This document shows, in pieces, positions 1 through 9,071 of a stretch of 64,000 nucleotides of DNA. Each line of letters starts with the position of its first letter. Position 1 is the stretch's first letter. This stretch comes from Pyrinomonadaceae bacterium (lineage in GTDB: Bacteria > Acidobacteriota > Blastocatellia > Pyrinomonadales > Pyrinomonadaceae). Location: positions 248,001 through 312,000 of the forward strand of contig JANQRU010000006.1 in NCBI GenBank assembly GCA_028284415.1. Reading direction: 5' to 3'. The translations under genes were made by a program, and so were the position numbers. The notes under the pieces are model-generated. The model had not been told where the DNA came from. It saw only the letters and a list, made by a program, of their open reading frames with translations, and did not search any database.

Positions 1-1
1 G

Positions 2-1465
2 AAAGCGGCAAGAGAATACCTAAAGGGACGCGAATTGGATGAGCAAACAATCAAAACATTTCGCATCGGTTTTGCTCCAGATTCTTGGGATTGGGTTTTG
101 AATCTTTTGAAGAAAAAAGGTTTTGAAGAAAAATTGATACGCGAAAGCGGTTTGGTTTCGATTAATGAAGAAAAAGACCGCATTTATGATCGCTTTCGCG
201 GACGTATAATTTTCCCCGTTTTGGATATAAATGGAAATCCAATCGCTTTCGGGGCGAGGACTTTAGGAAATGACCAGCCTAAATATCTAAATTCGCCTGA
301 AACTCCCGCGTATATCAAAGGCGAACACCTTTATGGACTTTTTCAAAATAAAGAAGAAATTCGCCGTCAAAAATACGGAATTTTGGTCGAAGGATACTTG
401 GATTTAATCGCACTTTATCAATTCGGTGTGAAGAATTGCGTAGCTAGTTTGGGAACCGCTCTAACTTCGGGGCAAGCAAAGATTTTAGGTCGTTTTGCAC
501 GAAAAGTTGTTATCAATTACGACGGTGATTCGGCAGGTGTAAAGGCGGCGAAACGTGCTATCGAAACATTACTTTCGCAAGATTTTGAAATAAAGGTTCT
601 TGTGCTTCCCGATGGTAAAGACCCTGATGATTTCATACGAGCGGAAGGATTTGATGCTTATAAAGAACAGCACAAAACTCACGCACTTCCCTATTTGCAA
701 TTTGTTTTGGAAACAATCGTTCAAGATAGAAATATTTCACTACCTAAACAAAAGGCGGCTGCTGTTGAAGACGTTTTGCCAGTTGTTGCATCTGTTCGTA
801 ACACGATTGAAAAAAGAGAAACATTAAAGCAAGCTCTGCGTTATTTTCAAATGAACGACCGCGTTTTGGAAGATTTTCTTTGGAAAGAAATTCAGACAAA
901 CAGGCGTTATCAAAGTAATTTTGAAAATGATGAAGTCGAGCAATTTGAAAATGACAAGATAAAAAAACTTGTCATAAAGCGGAATACGAAAAAGATCACG
1001 GTCGCCGAACAGCACCTGCTTGAACTATTAATTCACGATGCAGAGCTTAGAAGCGAGATTTTACCTCAATTGGAAGAAACTGATTTTGAAGCCTTGGCAC
1101 TCGCTTCGGTTTTTGAATCTTTAATTGAATTTGAAAGTGAAAATAAAGAAGTTACCAGCGAAATTTTACTTGAAAGTGTTAAGGATGATGAGGTTGCCGC
1201 CGACATCGTGCCGATTCTTTTGATGAGTGAGCCTCCGAGAGATGAGGATGAGGCGATTGATGAAGTCTTGCATGATGCAGAAAATTGTCTTGTTTCTTTA
1301 CGTTCGATGGCTATCTCCAGACGAATTTTAGAAATCAGTCAAGAATTAGCTTTTGCAGAACAAATTGGTGATGATGAGCTTCTGAATAATTTAGTTTCGG
1401 AGCAAATAGAATTAGCCAGGATGAAGAGAGATTTGCAGACAAAACTAGCGGAATATTCTCAATAA
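2..1465 (+). CDS. dnaG: DNA primase DnaG (5' end outside window)
   Basis: Makes RNA primers for the replication fork. The reading frame is open to the left edge (a TTG at 35 is an internal Leu, not the start), so the N-terminal zinc-binding domain lies outside the window. The visible part starts in the RNA polymerase domain, with residues resembling the usual 'FRIGFAPDSWD' stretch. The Toprim core follows, with EGYLD (metal-binding Glu), SLGTALT and the DGDSAG acidic motif, then LPDGKDPDDF. The last ~200 residues are the helical C-terminal region that contacts the DnaB helicase in known primases. The order dnaG then rpoD is the classical macromolecular synthesis arrangement. Confidence 0.96.
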   Translation, partial: KAAREYLKGRELDEQTIKTFRIGFAPDSWDWVLNLLKKKGFEEKLIRESGLVSINEEKDRIYDRFRGRIIFPVLDINGNPIAFGARTLGNDQPKYLNSPETPAYIKGEHLYGLFQNKEEIRRQKYGILVEGYLDLIALYQFGVKNCVASLGTALTSGQAKILGRFARKVVINYDGDSAGVKAAKRAIETLLSQDFEIKVLVLPDGKDPDDFIRAEGFDAYKEQHKTHALPYLQFVLETIVQDRNISLPKQKAAAVEDVLPVVASVRNTIEKRETLKQALRYFQMNDRVLEDFLWKEIQTNRRYQSNFENDEVEQFENDKIKKLVIKRNTKKITVAEQHLLELLIHDAELRSEILPQLEETDFEALALASVFESLIEFESENKEVTSEILLESVKDDEVAADIVPILLMSEPPRDEDEAIDEVLHDAENCLVSLRSMAISRRILEISQELAFAEQIGDDELLNNLVSEQIELARMKRDLQTKLAEYSQ

Positions 1466-1589
1466 TATCAATCACAAAATTTGGTAAAAAAATTTAGAAG
1501 TTTAGCCAAAAATAAATAAACAAAAAGAGCAAAAAAATCATCTAATTTAGTGAATATAAATTGTGAAATTTGATGAAATTTCACTTGTT

Positions 1590-1618
1590 TTGACAGTTTA
1601 TGCTCTTATCAAAAATAT
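1590..1618 (+). promoter_or_regulatory. Candidate sigma-70 promoter upstream of rpoD
   Basis: A perfect -35 hexamer TTGACA at 1590-1595 is followed by a 17-nt spacer and AAATAT. A second, better -10 (TATAAT at 1681-1686) lies 44 nt before the rpoD ATG but has only a weak -35 (TTAATT). The 264-nt gap after dnaG therefore probably gives rpoD its own transcription start or starts. This is inference from hexamers only. Confidence 0.4.
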
Positions 1619-1729
1619 TTACGTTTTAAGGTGAAACAATTTATTTGATTTGAGCGTTTAATTATATTTTAAAAACAACGTATAATGAGTAGTTTTGAAT
1701 CAAAATAATTTACTTAAATTATTAAAAAT

Positions 1730-3448
1730 ATGGCAGAAGAATTAAACGACAAAGAGAAACTTATAAAACGCCTTCTTAAGATGGGAAAAAAGAAGGAGTT
1801 TTTAACTTTTGACGAACTAAATAGTGAAATACCCGACGATTTAATGTCGCCGGACGATATTGAAGAAGTTTTGGGGAGATTAGAAGCATCAGGCATTTCG
1901 GTTGCCGATGCTGACGCACACCTTCTCGCACAAGCGGCACACGTCGCAATGAACAGCAAAAATGATGAAGATGGTGACTTGGACTTATCTGCTGGAAAAC
2001 TCGACAAAACTAATGATCCCGTTAGGCTTTATTTACGCGAAATGGGTATAGTTCCGCTTCTTACACGCGAAGGCGAAGTTGCCATTGCTCAGAGAATCGA
2101 ACGCGGACAAATGAAGGCTGAAAAAACCATTGCACGTTCTCCGATCGCAGTCGAAGAACTTATTAAAATCGGAAATGATTTGGAATCCGGAGATTCAAGC
2201 ATTCGTGAGATCGTAAACTTTTCCGAACAAGCCGAGGTTGCCGAGGGAGAAGACAAAGCGGAGGAATATCTGCGTTGGACTTTGGAAGGAATCGGTAACA
2301 TCGAAAAAAATTACAAAAAAGCTTTGAAAGTTGTTCTGAAATATTTGGCTGAAAAAGAAAAAGCCAGCAAAAAACCAACTAAAAAGCTTCGTAAACTAAA
2401 ACTTGACCTTGCACGCATCCGTATCGAAATTGCACAAGATATAAAGCTTTTAGATTTAACAGCTTACGCACAGCAAAGAATGGTCGGAGCGATCAGTAAG
2501 GTTGAGAGCGGAATTCGCCGCATTGAAAGAGTTATCAAAAAGGCTGAGGCTGAAATCGAAGAAAAACCAAAACCTGCTCGCAAAAAAGAGCTAAAGGAAA
2601 AAATCGCCGATCAAGAAGAAAAGCTTACAAAGGTTGAAGAGAGATACCATCTCAAACCACATCGCATCAAGCGTTCTTTGCGGGTTATCAGAACGGGCGA
2701 ATACAATGCAGGAATTGCTAAACGTGAATTGGTCGAAGCCAACTTAAGACTCGTTGTTTCCATCGCTAAAAAATATACAAATCGCGGTTTACAATTCTTG
2801 GATCTTATTCAAGAAGGAAATATCGGTTTGATGAAGGCGGTTGATAAATTCGAATGGCGTAGAGGATATAAGTTCTCAACTTATGCAACTTGGTGGATTC
2901 GTCAGGCAATCACCAGAGCTATTGCTGACCAAGCAAGAACCATCAGAATTCCTGTTCACATGATCGAAACGATCAATAAATTGATTCGTACATCGAGAGC
3001 TTTAGTTCAGGAATATGGACGCGAACCAACCTCTGAAGAGATCGCTAAAAAGATGGATATTCCGGTTTCAAAAGTGCGAAAAGTTCTGAAAATCGCACAA
3101 GAACCTATTTCACTTGAAACTCCGATCGGTGAAGAAGAGGATTCCCATTTGGGTGATTTTATTGAAGATAAATCAATTATGAATCCTGCGGAATCTGTAA
3201 CTTTCTCAAACTTACGCGAAATTACAGATGAGGTTCTCGCAACCTTAACTCCGCGTGAGGAAAAAGTTATTAAGATGCGTTTTGGACTTGGAAATACAGG
3301 CTCAGAACACACGCTCGAAGAAGTCGGACAACATTTCACCGTTACACGCGAACGTATCAGACAAATCGAAGCTAAAGCATTACGCAAACTTCGTCACCCT
3401 TCACGTTCGAGACGTTTGAAGGCTTTCTTGGAAGGCAAACAACAATAA
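1730..3448 (+). CDS. rpoD: Primary RNA polymerase sigma factor RpoD/SigA
   Basis: Housekeeping sigma-70. The 572 residues show region 1.1 at about 1-60, region 1.2 ([11 protein letters not shown]) near 95, then a Lys/Glu-rich non-conserved insert. Region 2 follows with [29 protein letters not shown] and the -10-recognising [15 protein letters not shown]. Region 3 comes next, and region 4 has the helix-turn-helix ending [18 protein letters not shown]. The length and the presence of region 1.1 and the insert make it a group 1 sigma rather than an alternative factor. It follows dnaG by 264 nt and ends just before a strong terminator. Confidence 0.97.
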   Translation: MAEELNDKEKLIKRLLKMGKKKEFLTFDELNSEIPDDLMSPDDIEEVLGRLEASGISVADADAHLLAQAAHVAMNSKNDEDGDLDLSAGKLDKTNDPVRLYLREMGIVPLLTREGEVAIAQRIERGQMKAEKTIARSPIAVEELIKIGNDLESGDSSIREIVNFSEQAEVAEGEDKAEEYLRWTLEGIGNIEKNYKKALKVVLKYLAEKEKASKKPTKKLRKLKLDLARIRIEIAQDIKLLDLTAYAQQRMVGAISKVESGIRRIERVIKKAEAEIEEKPKPARKKELKEKIADQEEKLTKVEERYHLKPHRIKRSLRVIRTGEYNAGIAKRELVEANLRLVVSIAKKYTNRGLQFLDLIQEGNIGLMKAVDKFEWRRGYKFSTYATWWIRQAITRAIADQARTIRIPVHMIETINKLIRTSRALVQEYGREPTSEEIAKKMDIPVSKVRKVLKIAQEPISLETPIGEEEDSHLGDFIEDKSIMNPAESVTFSNLREITDEVLATLTPREEKVIKMRFGLGNTGSEHTLEEVGQHFTVTRERIRQIEAKALRKLRHPSRSRRLKAFLEGKQQ

Positions 3449-3478
3449 TTATCAACTAAATTTTTACATAGTAAAAAA

Positions 3479-3512
3479 GTCTGCAATTCCTACAAAATTG
3501 CGGGCTTTTTTT
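3479..3512 (+). terminator. Intrinsic terminator of rpoD
   Basis: A 10-bp stem (3479-3488 with 3496-3505, two G-U pairs) and a 7-nt loop are followed directly by eight T residues. It lies 30 nt after the rpoD stop codon. Confidence 0.85.
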
Positions 3513-3612
3513 TGAAATCCCATTTTACAAATTTTTTACAAATTCTTAACAAACTAGTTTTTTATCTGGAATAACCTAGGTTTATAAATCAAACATAAAA
3601 GGAGAATTTGTA

Positions 3613-4155
3613 ATGAACAAAACCGCATTTTTTTCTACCATAATTTTTACTCTTTTGTTAGCAATCACAACGTTTGGTCAAAATTCCAAAACCGATTTTT
3701 CCGGAGCTTGGGAGTTAGATATGAAAAAAAGTTCTCTACACGAAAAATCCATTCTGACCTCTATGACAATGACCGTTAAACAAACTAATGAGAAAATTGT
3801 TATAAAACGCAAAACTAAGAGAGATAGCGACTCTAGTAGTTCTGCTACTCGAACAATTAAATTCAACAGTAAGAAAAAAGAAGATGAAGCTTATAAGCTA
3901 GATGGCTCTGAAACAACAACGGAGTTAAATAATGGTCAGGCTGAAGGAACACTAAAACTTAAAGCTCAATTCGAAACAAATGAAAAACTGATTTTGAATA
4001 AAAACATTAATCTAAATTATGGTATAAATGCGATAAATTCCACCACCAAAGAGACTTGGAAATTATCTGACGACGGAAAAATTTTAGAAGTAATTTCTGA
4101 GGTAAGAACCAATGTCAACACCTTAGTTTCAAAAATGATCTTTACGAGAAAGTAA
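3613..4155 (+). CDS. Secreted lipocalin-like hypothetical protein
   Basis: An 180-residue exported protein of unknown function. Residues 1-22 form a signal peptide (MNKT, then a hydrophobic run ending TTFGQ). The mature part opens with DFSGAWELDMKKSS, which resembles the 'FSGtWkLnl.kS' start seen in many acidobacterial secreted proteins with lipocalin-like beta barrels. The rest is rich in Lys, Thr and Ser with alternating hydrophobic residues, fitting beta strands. AAAGGAG precedes the ATG by about 9 nt. It is the first of a run of exported proteins. The fold call is inferred from pattern only. Confidence 0.75.
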   Translation: MNKTAFFSTIIFTLLLAITTFGQNSKTDFSGAWELDMKKSSLHEKSILTSMTMTVKQTNEKIVIKRKTKRDSDSSSSATRTIKFNSKKKEDEAYKLDGSETTTELNNGQAEGTLKLKAQFETNEKLILNKNINLNYGINAINSTTKETWKLSDDGKILEVISEVRTNVNTLVSKMIFTRK

Positions 4156-4201
4156 ACCTTCTTTTCTCCCATGATGCATCATCAAACGACTGACTGAACC
4201 T

Positions 4202-5557
4202 ATGATAAACAAACTATTTTCTATTAAAAACCTTATATCAATCTTAATAATTTTTGCTCTCTCATCATTAATTTTTGCACAAAAACTTGAGAGAAAAGGG
4301 ACGCTCGGAATACAGATGAAAGCAACATCTGATAATTCATCAATCGAAGTTTTGGAGGTCTTTAAAGACACTACAGCTTCAAGCCTTGGCATATTAAAAA
4401 ATGACATTATTTTATCAATAAACAACCAAAAATATGGAGACGTTACAAGCCTTGTAAATGAGGTCAGAAAATGGCGGGCTGGCGAAGCTGTTTCAATTGA
4501 GGTAAAACGCGGAAATCAACTTAAAAAACTAAGTGGAAAAGTAGTGGGGAAACCTCTAGAAACCTCTTCATTCGGTAAAGTAATTTACGGTCATGTTGAT
4601 TACGACGGTGGGAAATTAAGAAGCATCCTGCAAGTTCCGCACAATGTTAAAAACCCACCTGTGATGCTTTTTCTACCAGGGGTTGGTTGTGCTTCTTATG
4701 ATTTTTATATTAATCCAAAATCAACCGTTAAGTTACTTATCGAATCTTTCGTTGAAAAAGGAATTGCCGTTTACAGAGTCGAAAAGCCCGGTATGGGGGA
4801 CAGTTCAGGAACCAAGCATTGTTTGGAAATGGATTTTGATTATGAAGTAAAAGCATTTGAAACAGCTCTGAAAAAACTTAAAACGATAGATGAAATTGAC
4901 AAGGAAAATATATTTCTGTTTGGTGAATCTTTAGGTTCAGTTTCAGCCCCCTTAATTGCTTCAAAAAATAAAGTTCAGGGAATCGTCGCTTGGGGTGGAA
5001 TTCCTTCGACTTGGTTTGAATATTACTTAAAACTACAAAGAAAACAAAAAACCCTTCTTGGTATTGATTATGCCAAAATGGATTCCGATTTTCGTAAGAT
5101 TCTACCATTTTTCTATGACTATCTAATCAATAAAAAAAGTCCAAATGAATTAGCGAAAAACCCAGATTATTCCGAACTGGTCAAAAGACATTTTCGAAAC
5201 GATACTTGGCACGGGCTTCATCATTACAGTTATTTTCAAAACTTAAACGATAAAGATGTCCTAACTGCTTATAAAAATGCCAATTGCCCTGTCCTATCAA
5301 TTGCCGGAGAACATGACATTCATGCAGCCGGAACAGATTGGGCAGAAATTATTACTGACGCGGTAAATTATTACCGTCCCAATCAAGCAAAATCAGTGAT
5401 AATCCCTAAAACAACTCATCACTATTACAAAGTTCCATCAATTACTGAATACAACAAGTTAAGAAGAAGCCGAAAAATCACATCAGATTATATGGCTAAT
5501 AATTTCAGTAAAGAAATTGCTGTTGCCGTTGATACGTGGATTGAGTCCCGAATGTAA
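4202..5557 (+). CDS. Secreted PDZ-domain alpha/beta hydrolase
   Basis: A 451-residue exported enzyme. Residues 1-26 are a signal peptide. A PDZ domain occupies about 33-115 (TLGIQMK, then DIILSINNQ). The remainder is an alpha/beta hydrolase: MLFLPGVG oxyanion strand near 155, nucleophile motif GESLGS with Ser about 243, an acidic candidate in AGEHDIHA near 370, and a catalytic His candidate in TTHHYYK near 405. This N-terminal PDZ plus hydrolase combination suggests a periplasmic esterase or peptidase, but the substrate cannot be read from the sequence. It lies 46 nt after the lipocalin-like gene and may be cotranscribed with it. Confidence 0.82.
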   Translation: MINKLFSIKNLISILIIFALSSLIFAQKLERKGTLGIQMKATSDNSSIEVLEVFKDTTASSLGILKNDIILSINNQKYGDVTSLVNEVRKWRAGEAVSIEVKRGNQLKKLSGKVVGKPLETSSFGKVIYGHVDYDGGKLRSILQVPHNVKNPPVMLFLPGVGCASYDFYINPKSTVKLLIESFVEKGIAVYRVEKPGMGDSSGTKHCLEMDFDYEVKAFETALKKLKTIDEIDKENIFLFGESLGSVSAPLIASKNKVQGIVAWGGIPSTWFEYYLKLQRKQKTLLGIDYAKMDSDFRKILPFFYDYLINKKSPNELAKNPDYSELVKRHFRNDTWHGLHHYSYFQNLNDKDVLTAYKNANCPVLSIAGEHDIHAAGTDWAEIITDAVNYYRPNQAKSVIIPKTTHHYYKVPSITEYNKLRRSRKITSDYMANNFSKEIAVAVDTWIESRM

Positions 5558-5653
5558 AACCTACAAAAAGGCAGATATTTTCAATAAATCGAAAACCTCC
5601 AAGCTATAGTTGTAAATTAGCCAGTTTTGTAATTACAAAGGAGAATCTTCAAT

Positions 5654-7096
5654 ATGTTTTATTTCTATAAAACCTTTTTTGGGGGCTTGCTTTTATGTCT
5701 TATTTTTTCGACTCAAATTAAAGCTAATCTGAAAGATATAGAGAGTAACTCGACCTTAGCTCATCCACACATAAAGGGAGTTATCAAAGTTGATACCGAT
5801 AATGGATTAATAAGTTGTGACTTAACGATTGAAAATATTCCTAAAATGGAAGATTTAACTTTCGCACTTAATCGGGGAATGAATGTTAAGTACATGAAAA
5901 TTAATGACAAGACGGTCGGATACAATATGGATTTCGGTATTGCTATATTAAATTCCAACTTAACTGAAGCCAGATCATACGTACCAATAATAGAAAATAA
6001 TGATTCTATAAAAAATGTCAGGATAAATTATACCGGTGCTTTTCCAGTCTATGACAATAACTATGTAAACAATAACTATTCTGACTCACAAACTACCATA
6101 GCTTTCAAAAATAGAATATTGAGAGCTTCCTACTTAACAAAATGGTATCCGTTTATATATAGCAGAACTAAAAATAAATTGATTTCTAAGTTTACGTACA
6201 ATCTAAAAATAATAGGTAACAAATTAGTAAATTCTATATACATAAATGGTCTCCCTCCCCATAAAGGCAATTTATTTGAAGCCTACTCCCAAACCCCGCA
6301 AAACTTAATGCTTTATATTGGTGATTATAAATTTTCAAAAGTAAATGATACTTATTTCCTAAACACTTCTCTGAGCAAAAGTGAAAGGATTGGTTTTGAT
6401 CAATCTCTAAAAAAAATAGATGACTACTTTGTTTCGATACTAAACGCAAACGAAAGCAGACAAGCTATTGTATTAGGACAGATTTTTTCAATTGGACGGA
6501 AAGATGAATATGAAGACTGGGGCTTTGCTGAGTATCCAGCTTTAATAACTGACTTGTTGAAGCATTCAAAATATATCAATAGTGAAACAAAAAAAATTGA
6601 AGATGCTGCTATTTTCAGATTATATGCTCATGAATTAGCTCATAAATACTGGGGGTTGAGCGTTTATTCTGCGAATAACTACGCAGGTTTTTATAGTGAA
6701 AGCTTTGCTGAATATTTTTCACTCAAGGCAGTAGAATATTTCTTGGGAAAAGAAAAATATGAAGACTATCTTAAAAAGAGATATTTGACGCAAAAAGCCC
6801 GACAAACAAAACACATAAAACTAACTGATATAAATGAAAAACCACTCAAGAATGTAAATCCTTGGTATAGATATTATCCGATGGTAATTTTAGGACTTGA
6901 ACAAATAGTTGGCAAAAAAAGAGTTTTTAATGTCTTTAAGAACCTTTTGAAAAATACAAATAGCAGTGATTTTGATTACTTGTACTTTAAAGACACTGCT
7001 GTAAAATCCGGAATTACAAAAAAGGAGTGGGAAAGATTTGAAGATAATTATGTAAATATAAGTAACTGCTTAGACATGATCTTACGCAACCTTTAA
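5654..7096 (+). CDS. Secreted M1-like (gluzincin) metallopeptidase
   Basis: A 480-residue exported protein with a signal peptide at 1-24. The zinc site HELAH lies near residue 327 and is followed by exactly 18 residues and then Glu (FYSESFAEYFS), the HExxH-18-E spacing of family M1 aminopeptidases. Upstream sequence is beta-rich, like the M1 N-terminal domain. The GAMEN exopeptidase motif is not recognisable; 'GFAEYPALI' occupies roughly that place. Substrate specificity is therefore uncertain. AAAGGAG lies ahead of the ATG. It converges on the M61-like gene, leaving a single base between the stop codons. Confidence 0.8.
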   Translation: MFYFYKTFFGGLLLCLIFSTQIKANLKDIESNSTLAHPHIKGVIKVDTDNGLISCDLTIENIPKMEDLTFALNRGMNVKYMKINDKTVGYNMDFGIAILNSNLTEARSYVPIIENNDSIKNVRINYTGAFPVYDNNYVNNNYSDSQTTIAFKNRILRASYLTKWYPFIYSRTKNKLISKFTYNLKIIGNKLVNSIYINGLPPHKGNLFEAYSQTPQNLMLYIGDYKFSKVNDTYFLNTSLSKSERIGFDQSLKKIDDYFVSILNANESRQAIVLGQIFSIGRKDEYEDWGFAEYPALITDLLKHSKYINSETKKIEDAAIFRLYAHELAHKYWGLSVYSANNYAGFYSESFAEYFSLKAVEYFLGKEKYEDYLKKRYLTQKARQTKHIKLTDINEKPLKNVNPWYRYYPMVILGLEQIVGKKRVFNVFKNLLKNTNSSDFDYLYFKDTAVKSGITKKEWERFEDNYVNISNCLDMILRNL

Positions 7097-7097
7097 G

Positions 7098-8849
7098 TTA
7101 CTTTGCATCCCAAATCTTCTGACATTCTAGTTTTTCCAAATTAGTTATATTACTCTTTATTGTATATTTAGGAACGTTTCTTTTATTCAAAGACATTGGT
7201 AAATAACTAATCTCCGTAGGCTTGCCATCTTTGATGACAGTCATTTTAACGGGTTGGTCAGCTTTACCTGAATCTAATTTTAATCCGGCGATTTGTTGAC
7301 CGTTACGAACTCCTTTTTCGTAAGCGACTGAGTTTTCTTTGATTCCAACTACCTTAAAATCATTTTTTTGTGTTGCAGGAAAATCCCAACCCAATTCGAA
7401 AGTTCCTTTCTTTACAAACTCGACGTCAACACATTTCCCAAGTGCATTCTCGAAACCTACAATCGTCTCACCTCTATCAACATATTTTTCTATATCCTTA
7501 TCAAAATCGTATTTGGCATATTTTGAAAGATAAGAAACAATTTTTTCCTTGGAAAGTCGCTTGTGTTTGCCCGTTCGAGCTCCCTGTAAGATATCCCGCA
7601 TTACATCATCTATAGAGTTTTTGCCTTTAGTTTGATTCTGTATGATGCGATTCCATTTTGTTGCCAATAAAAATCCGCGACGATAAGCCTGATTTGTAAC
7701 TTTTATATTTGTGAAAAACTCTTTTCTGATCTGTTCATTGTTTATATTTCTATAAGGCGATAAATAGTAGTCAGTCATTAGTTCGTTGTGTTTAGCGACA
7801 AATTGTTCAAAGTTGAAAAAACCGCCTCTGTATAACAATAAAGCTGTGTAATAATCCGTAAATCCTTCACTGAACCAATACAGTAATTCCTGAGGCTCTT
7901 TCAGCCCGCCAAAGCTTAGATAATTCCAATTATGGAAATATTCGTGTGCAATCAGCCAATAGAGGTCTTGGTCAGGAACATTATTTGTCACAAAGGTCGC
8001 AAAAGAATTTGTTAATCCTGTTCCGCCATAAGACCTCCTTCCTCGCTCATATTCCAATGGCAAAAGAGTTACAAGATAAAAGGGATGTTCGTAATCTCTC
8101 CAAAAATCTCTCTGAACTTCAACTATTTTATTGACAAGACCAGAAAATTCTTCGTCAGTAAATTTCCAATTTCCACGCAAAGCTGTGTAAACAGGTTTTC
8201 CTTTTATCTCTCCCTTCAACACGCGATAATCACCTGCGACAAAAATTGCTGAAGTAAATCTCGAAGATGAGGTTGTAAATTCTTGATTTTTTTCTTCAAC
8301 TCCGAAACTATTAGCCAGTTTCCAATTTTGCGGTATGTTTTGCCACTCAAGTTTTATTTTCAGATTTGATTCATCATTAGCTGTCGGAACAATCCAAACC
8401 CCTTCACCTATAAAGTGTAAGTATTCTTTCTGAAAAATCGGACTGTAACCGCCACCTCTGCCCGCTTTTGTAACGGTATTGTCTTTTTGCTCAACAAAGT
8501 ATGACAAATTTATAAGAGCATTCGGTTTATGTTTTATGTTTTTGATAAAAGGTCTTTTAGTATTTTCCAAATTTATGTAATTGTCAGTGAACTTTAGCTC
8601 TCTTATTTGATTATATAGCTGTGTTTGTGATGCAAATCTGTTTGGTAGCTTTATTTCTGTTTCGCCAGATTTATTACCTCTGAAAGTAAGATTTACTCTT
8701 AGTTTCACACTGCTTTCTCCAAAAAACGGTTCGATTTTATAGACTACATTTCTTTTTGATTCATTTGCATGAAAAGTTTCTACACCGCCAAATAAGAAAA
8801 AAGACAGGAAAAATACATTTATAATTGCTAGTTTGATAAAACTATTCAC
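7098..8849 (-). CDS. Secreted M61-like glycyl aminopeptidase with PDZ domain
   Basis: Exported metallopeptidase of about 583 residues. The zinc motif HEYFHNWN matches family M61, and the downstream zinc-ligand Glu is in YWFSEGFTDYY. A PDZ-like module follows near the C-terminus (VVGIKENSVAYEKGVRNGQQIAGL). The frame is open to a GTG at 8864, but a GGAGG at 8858-8862 sits 8 nt before the GTG at 8847-8849. That is the better start and leaves a clean signal peptide (NSFIKLAIINVFFLSFFLFG). Its neighbour, the M1-like gene, is convergent; the radical SAM gene is divergent. Confidence 0.85.
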   Translation of the reverse strand: MNSFIKLAIINVFFLSFFLFGGVETFHANESKRNVVYKIEPFFGESSVKLRVNLTFRGNKSGETEIKLPNRFASQTQLYNQIRELKFTDNYINLENTKRPFIKNIKHKPNALINLSYFVEQKDNTVTKAGRGGGYSPIFQKEYLHFIGEGVWIVPTANDESNLKIKLEWQNIPQNWKLANSFGVEEKNQEFTTSSSRFTSAIFVAGDYRVLKGEIKGKPVYTALRGNWKFTDEEFSGLVNKIVEVQRDFWRDYEHPFYLVTLLPLEYERGRRSYGGTGLTNSFATFVTNNVPDQDLYWLIAHEYFHNWNYLSFGGLKEPQELLYWFSEGFTDYYTALLLYRGGFFNFEQFVAKHNELMTDYYLSPYRNINNEQIRKEFFTNIKVTNQAYRRGFLLATKWNRIIQNQTKGKNSIDDVMRDILQGARTGKHKRLSKEKIVSYLSKYAKYDFDKDIEKYVDRGETIVGFENALGKCVDVEFVKKGTFELGWDFPATQKNDFKVVGIKENSVAYEKGVRNGQQIAGLKLDSGKADQPVKMTVIKDGKPTEISYLPMSLNKRNVPKYTIKSNITNLEKLECQKIWDAK

Positions 8850-9071
8850 TAGTTCAACCTCCACACGTTGTTAAAATAATTACGTAAAAGGTTTACTCAA
8901 TTTTTTCGTAAAAAGTTTATCTTTCTCAACGTTTTTACTTATTTTTTACATTCTTTACATTTTCAAAAGTTAAAGAACTTAGATGGCTGATCTGGCATTT
9001 TTGAGATTTTGTGTTGTAAACGAGTTGAAAATATATATTTTGATAAGATATTCTGTTTGTTTGCGGTAACT

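Noticed and set aside
8850..8864. Upstream GTG start of the M61-like gene
   Set aside because: It overlaps the GGAGG ribosome site that serves the GTG at 8849.
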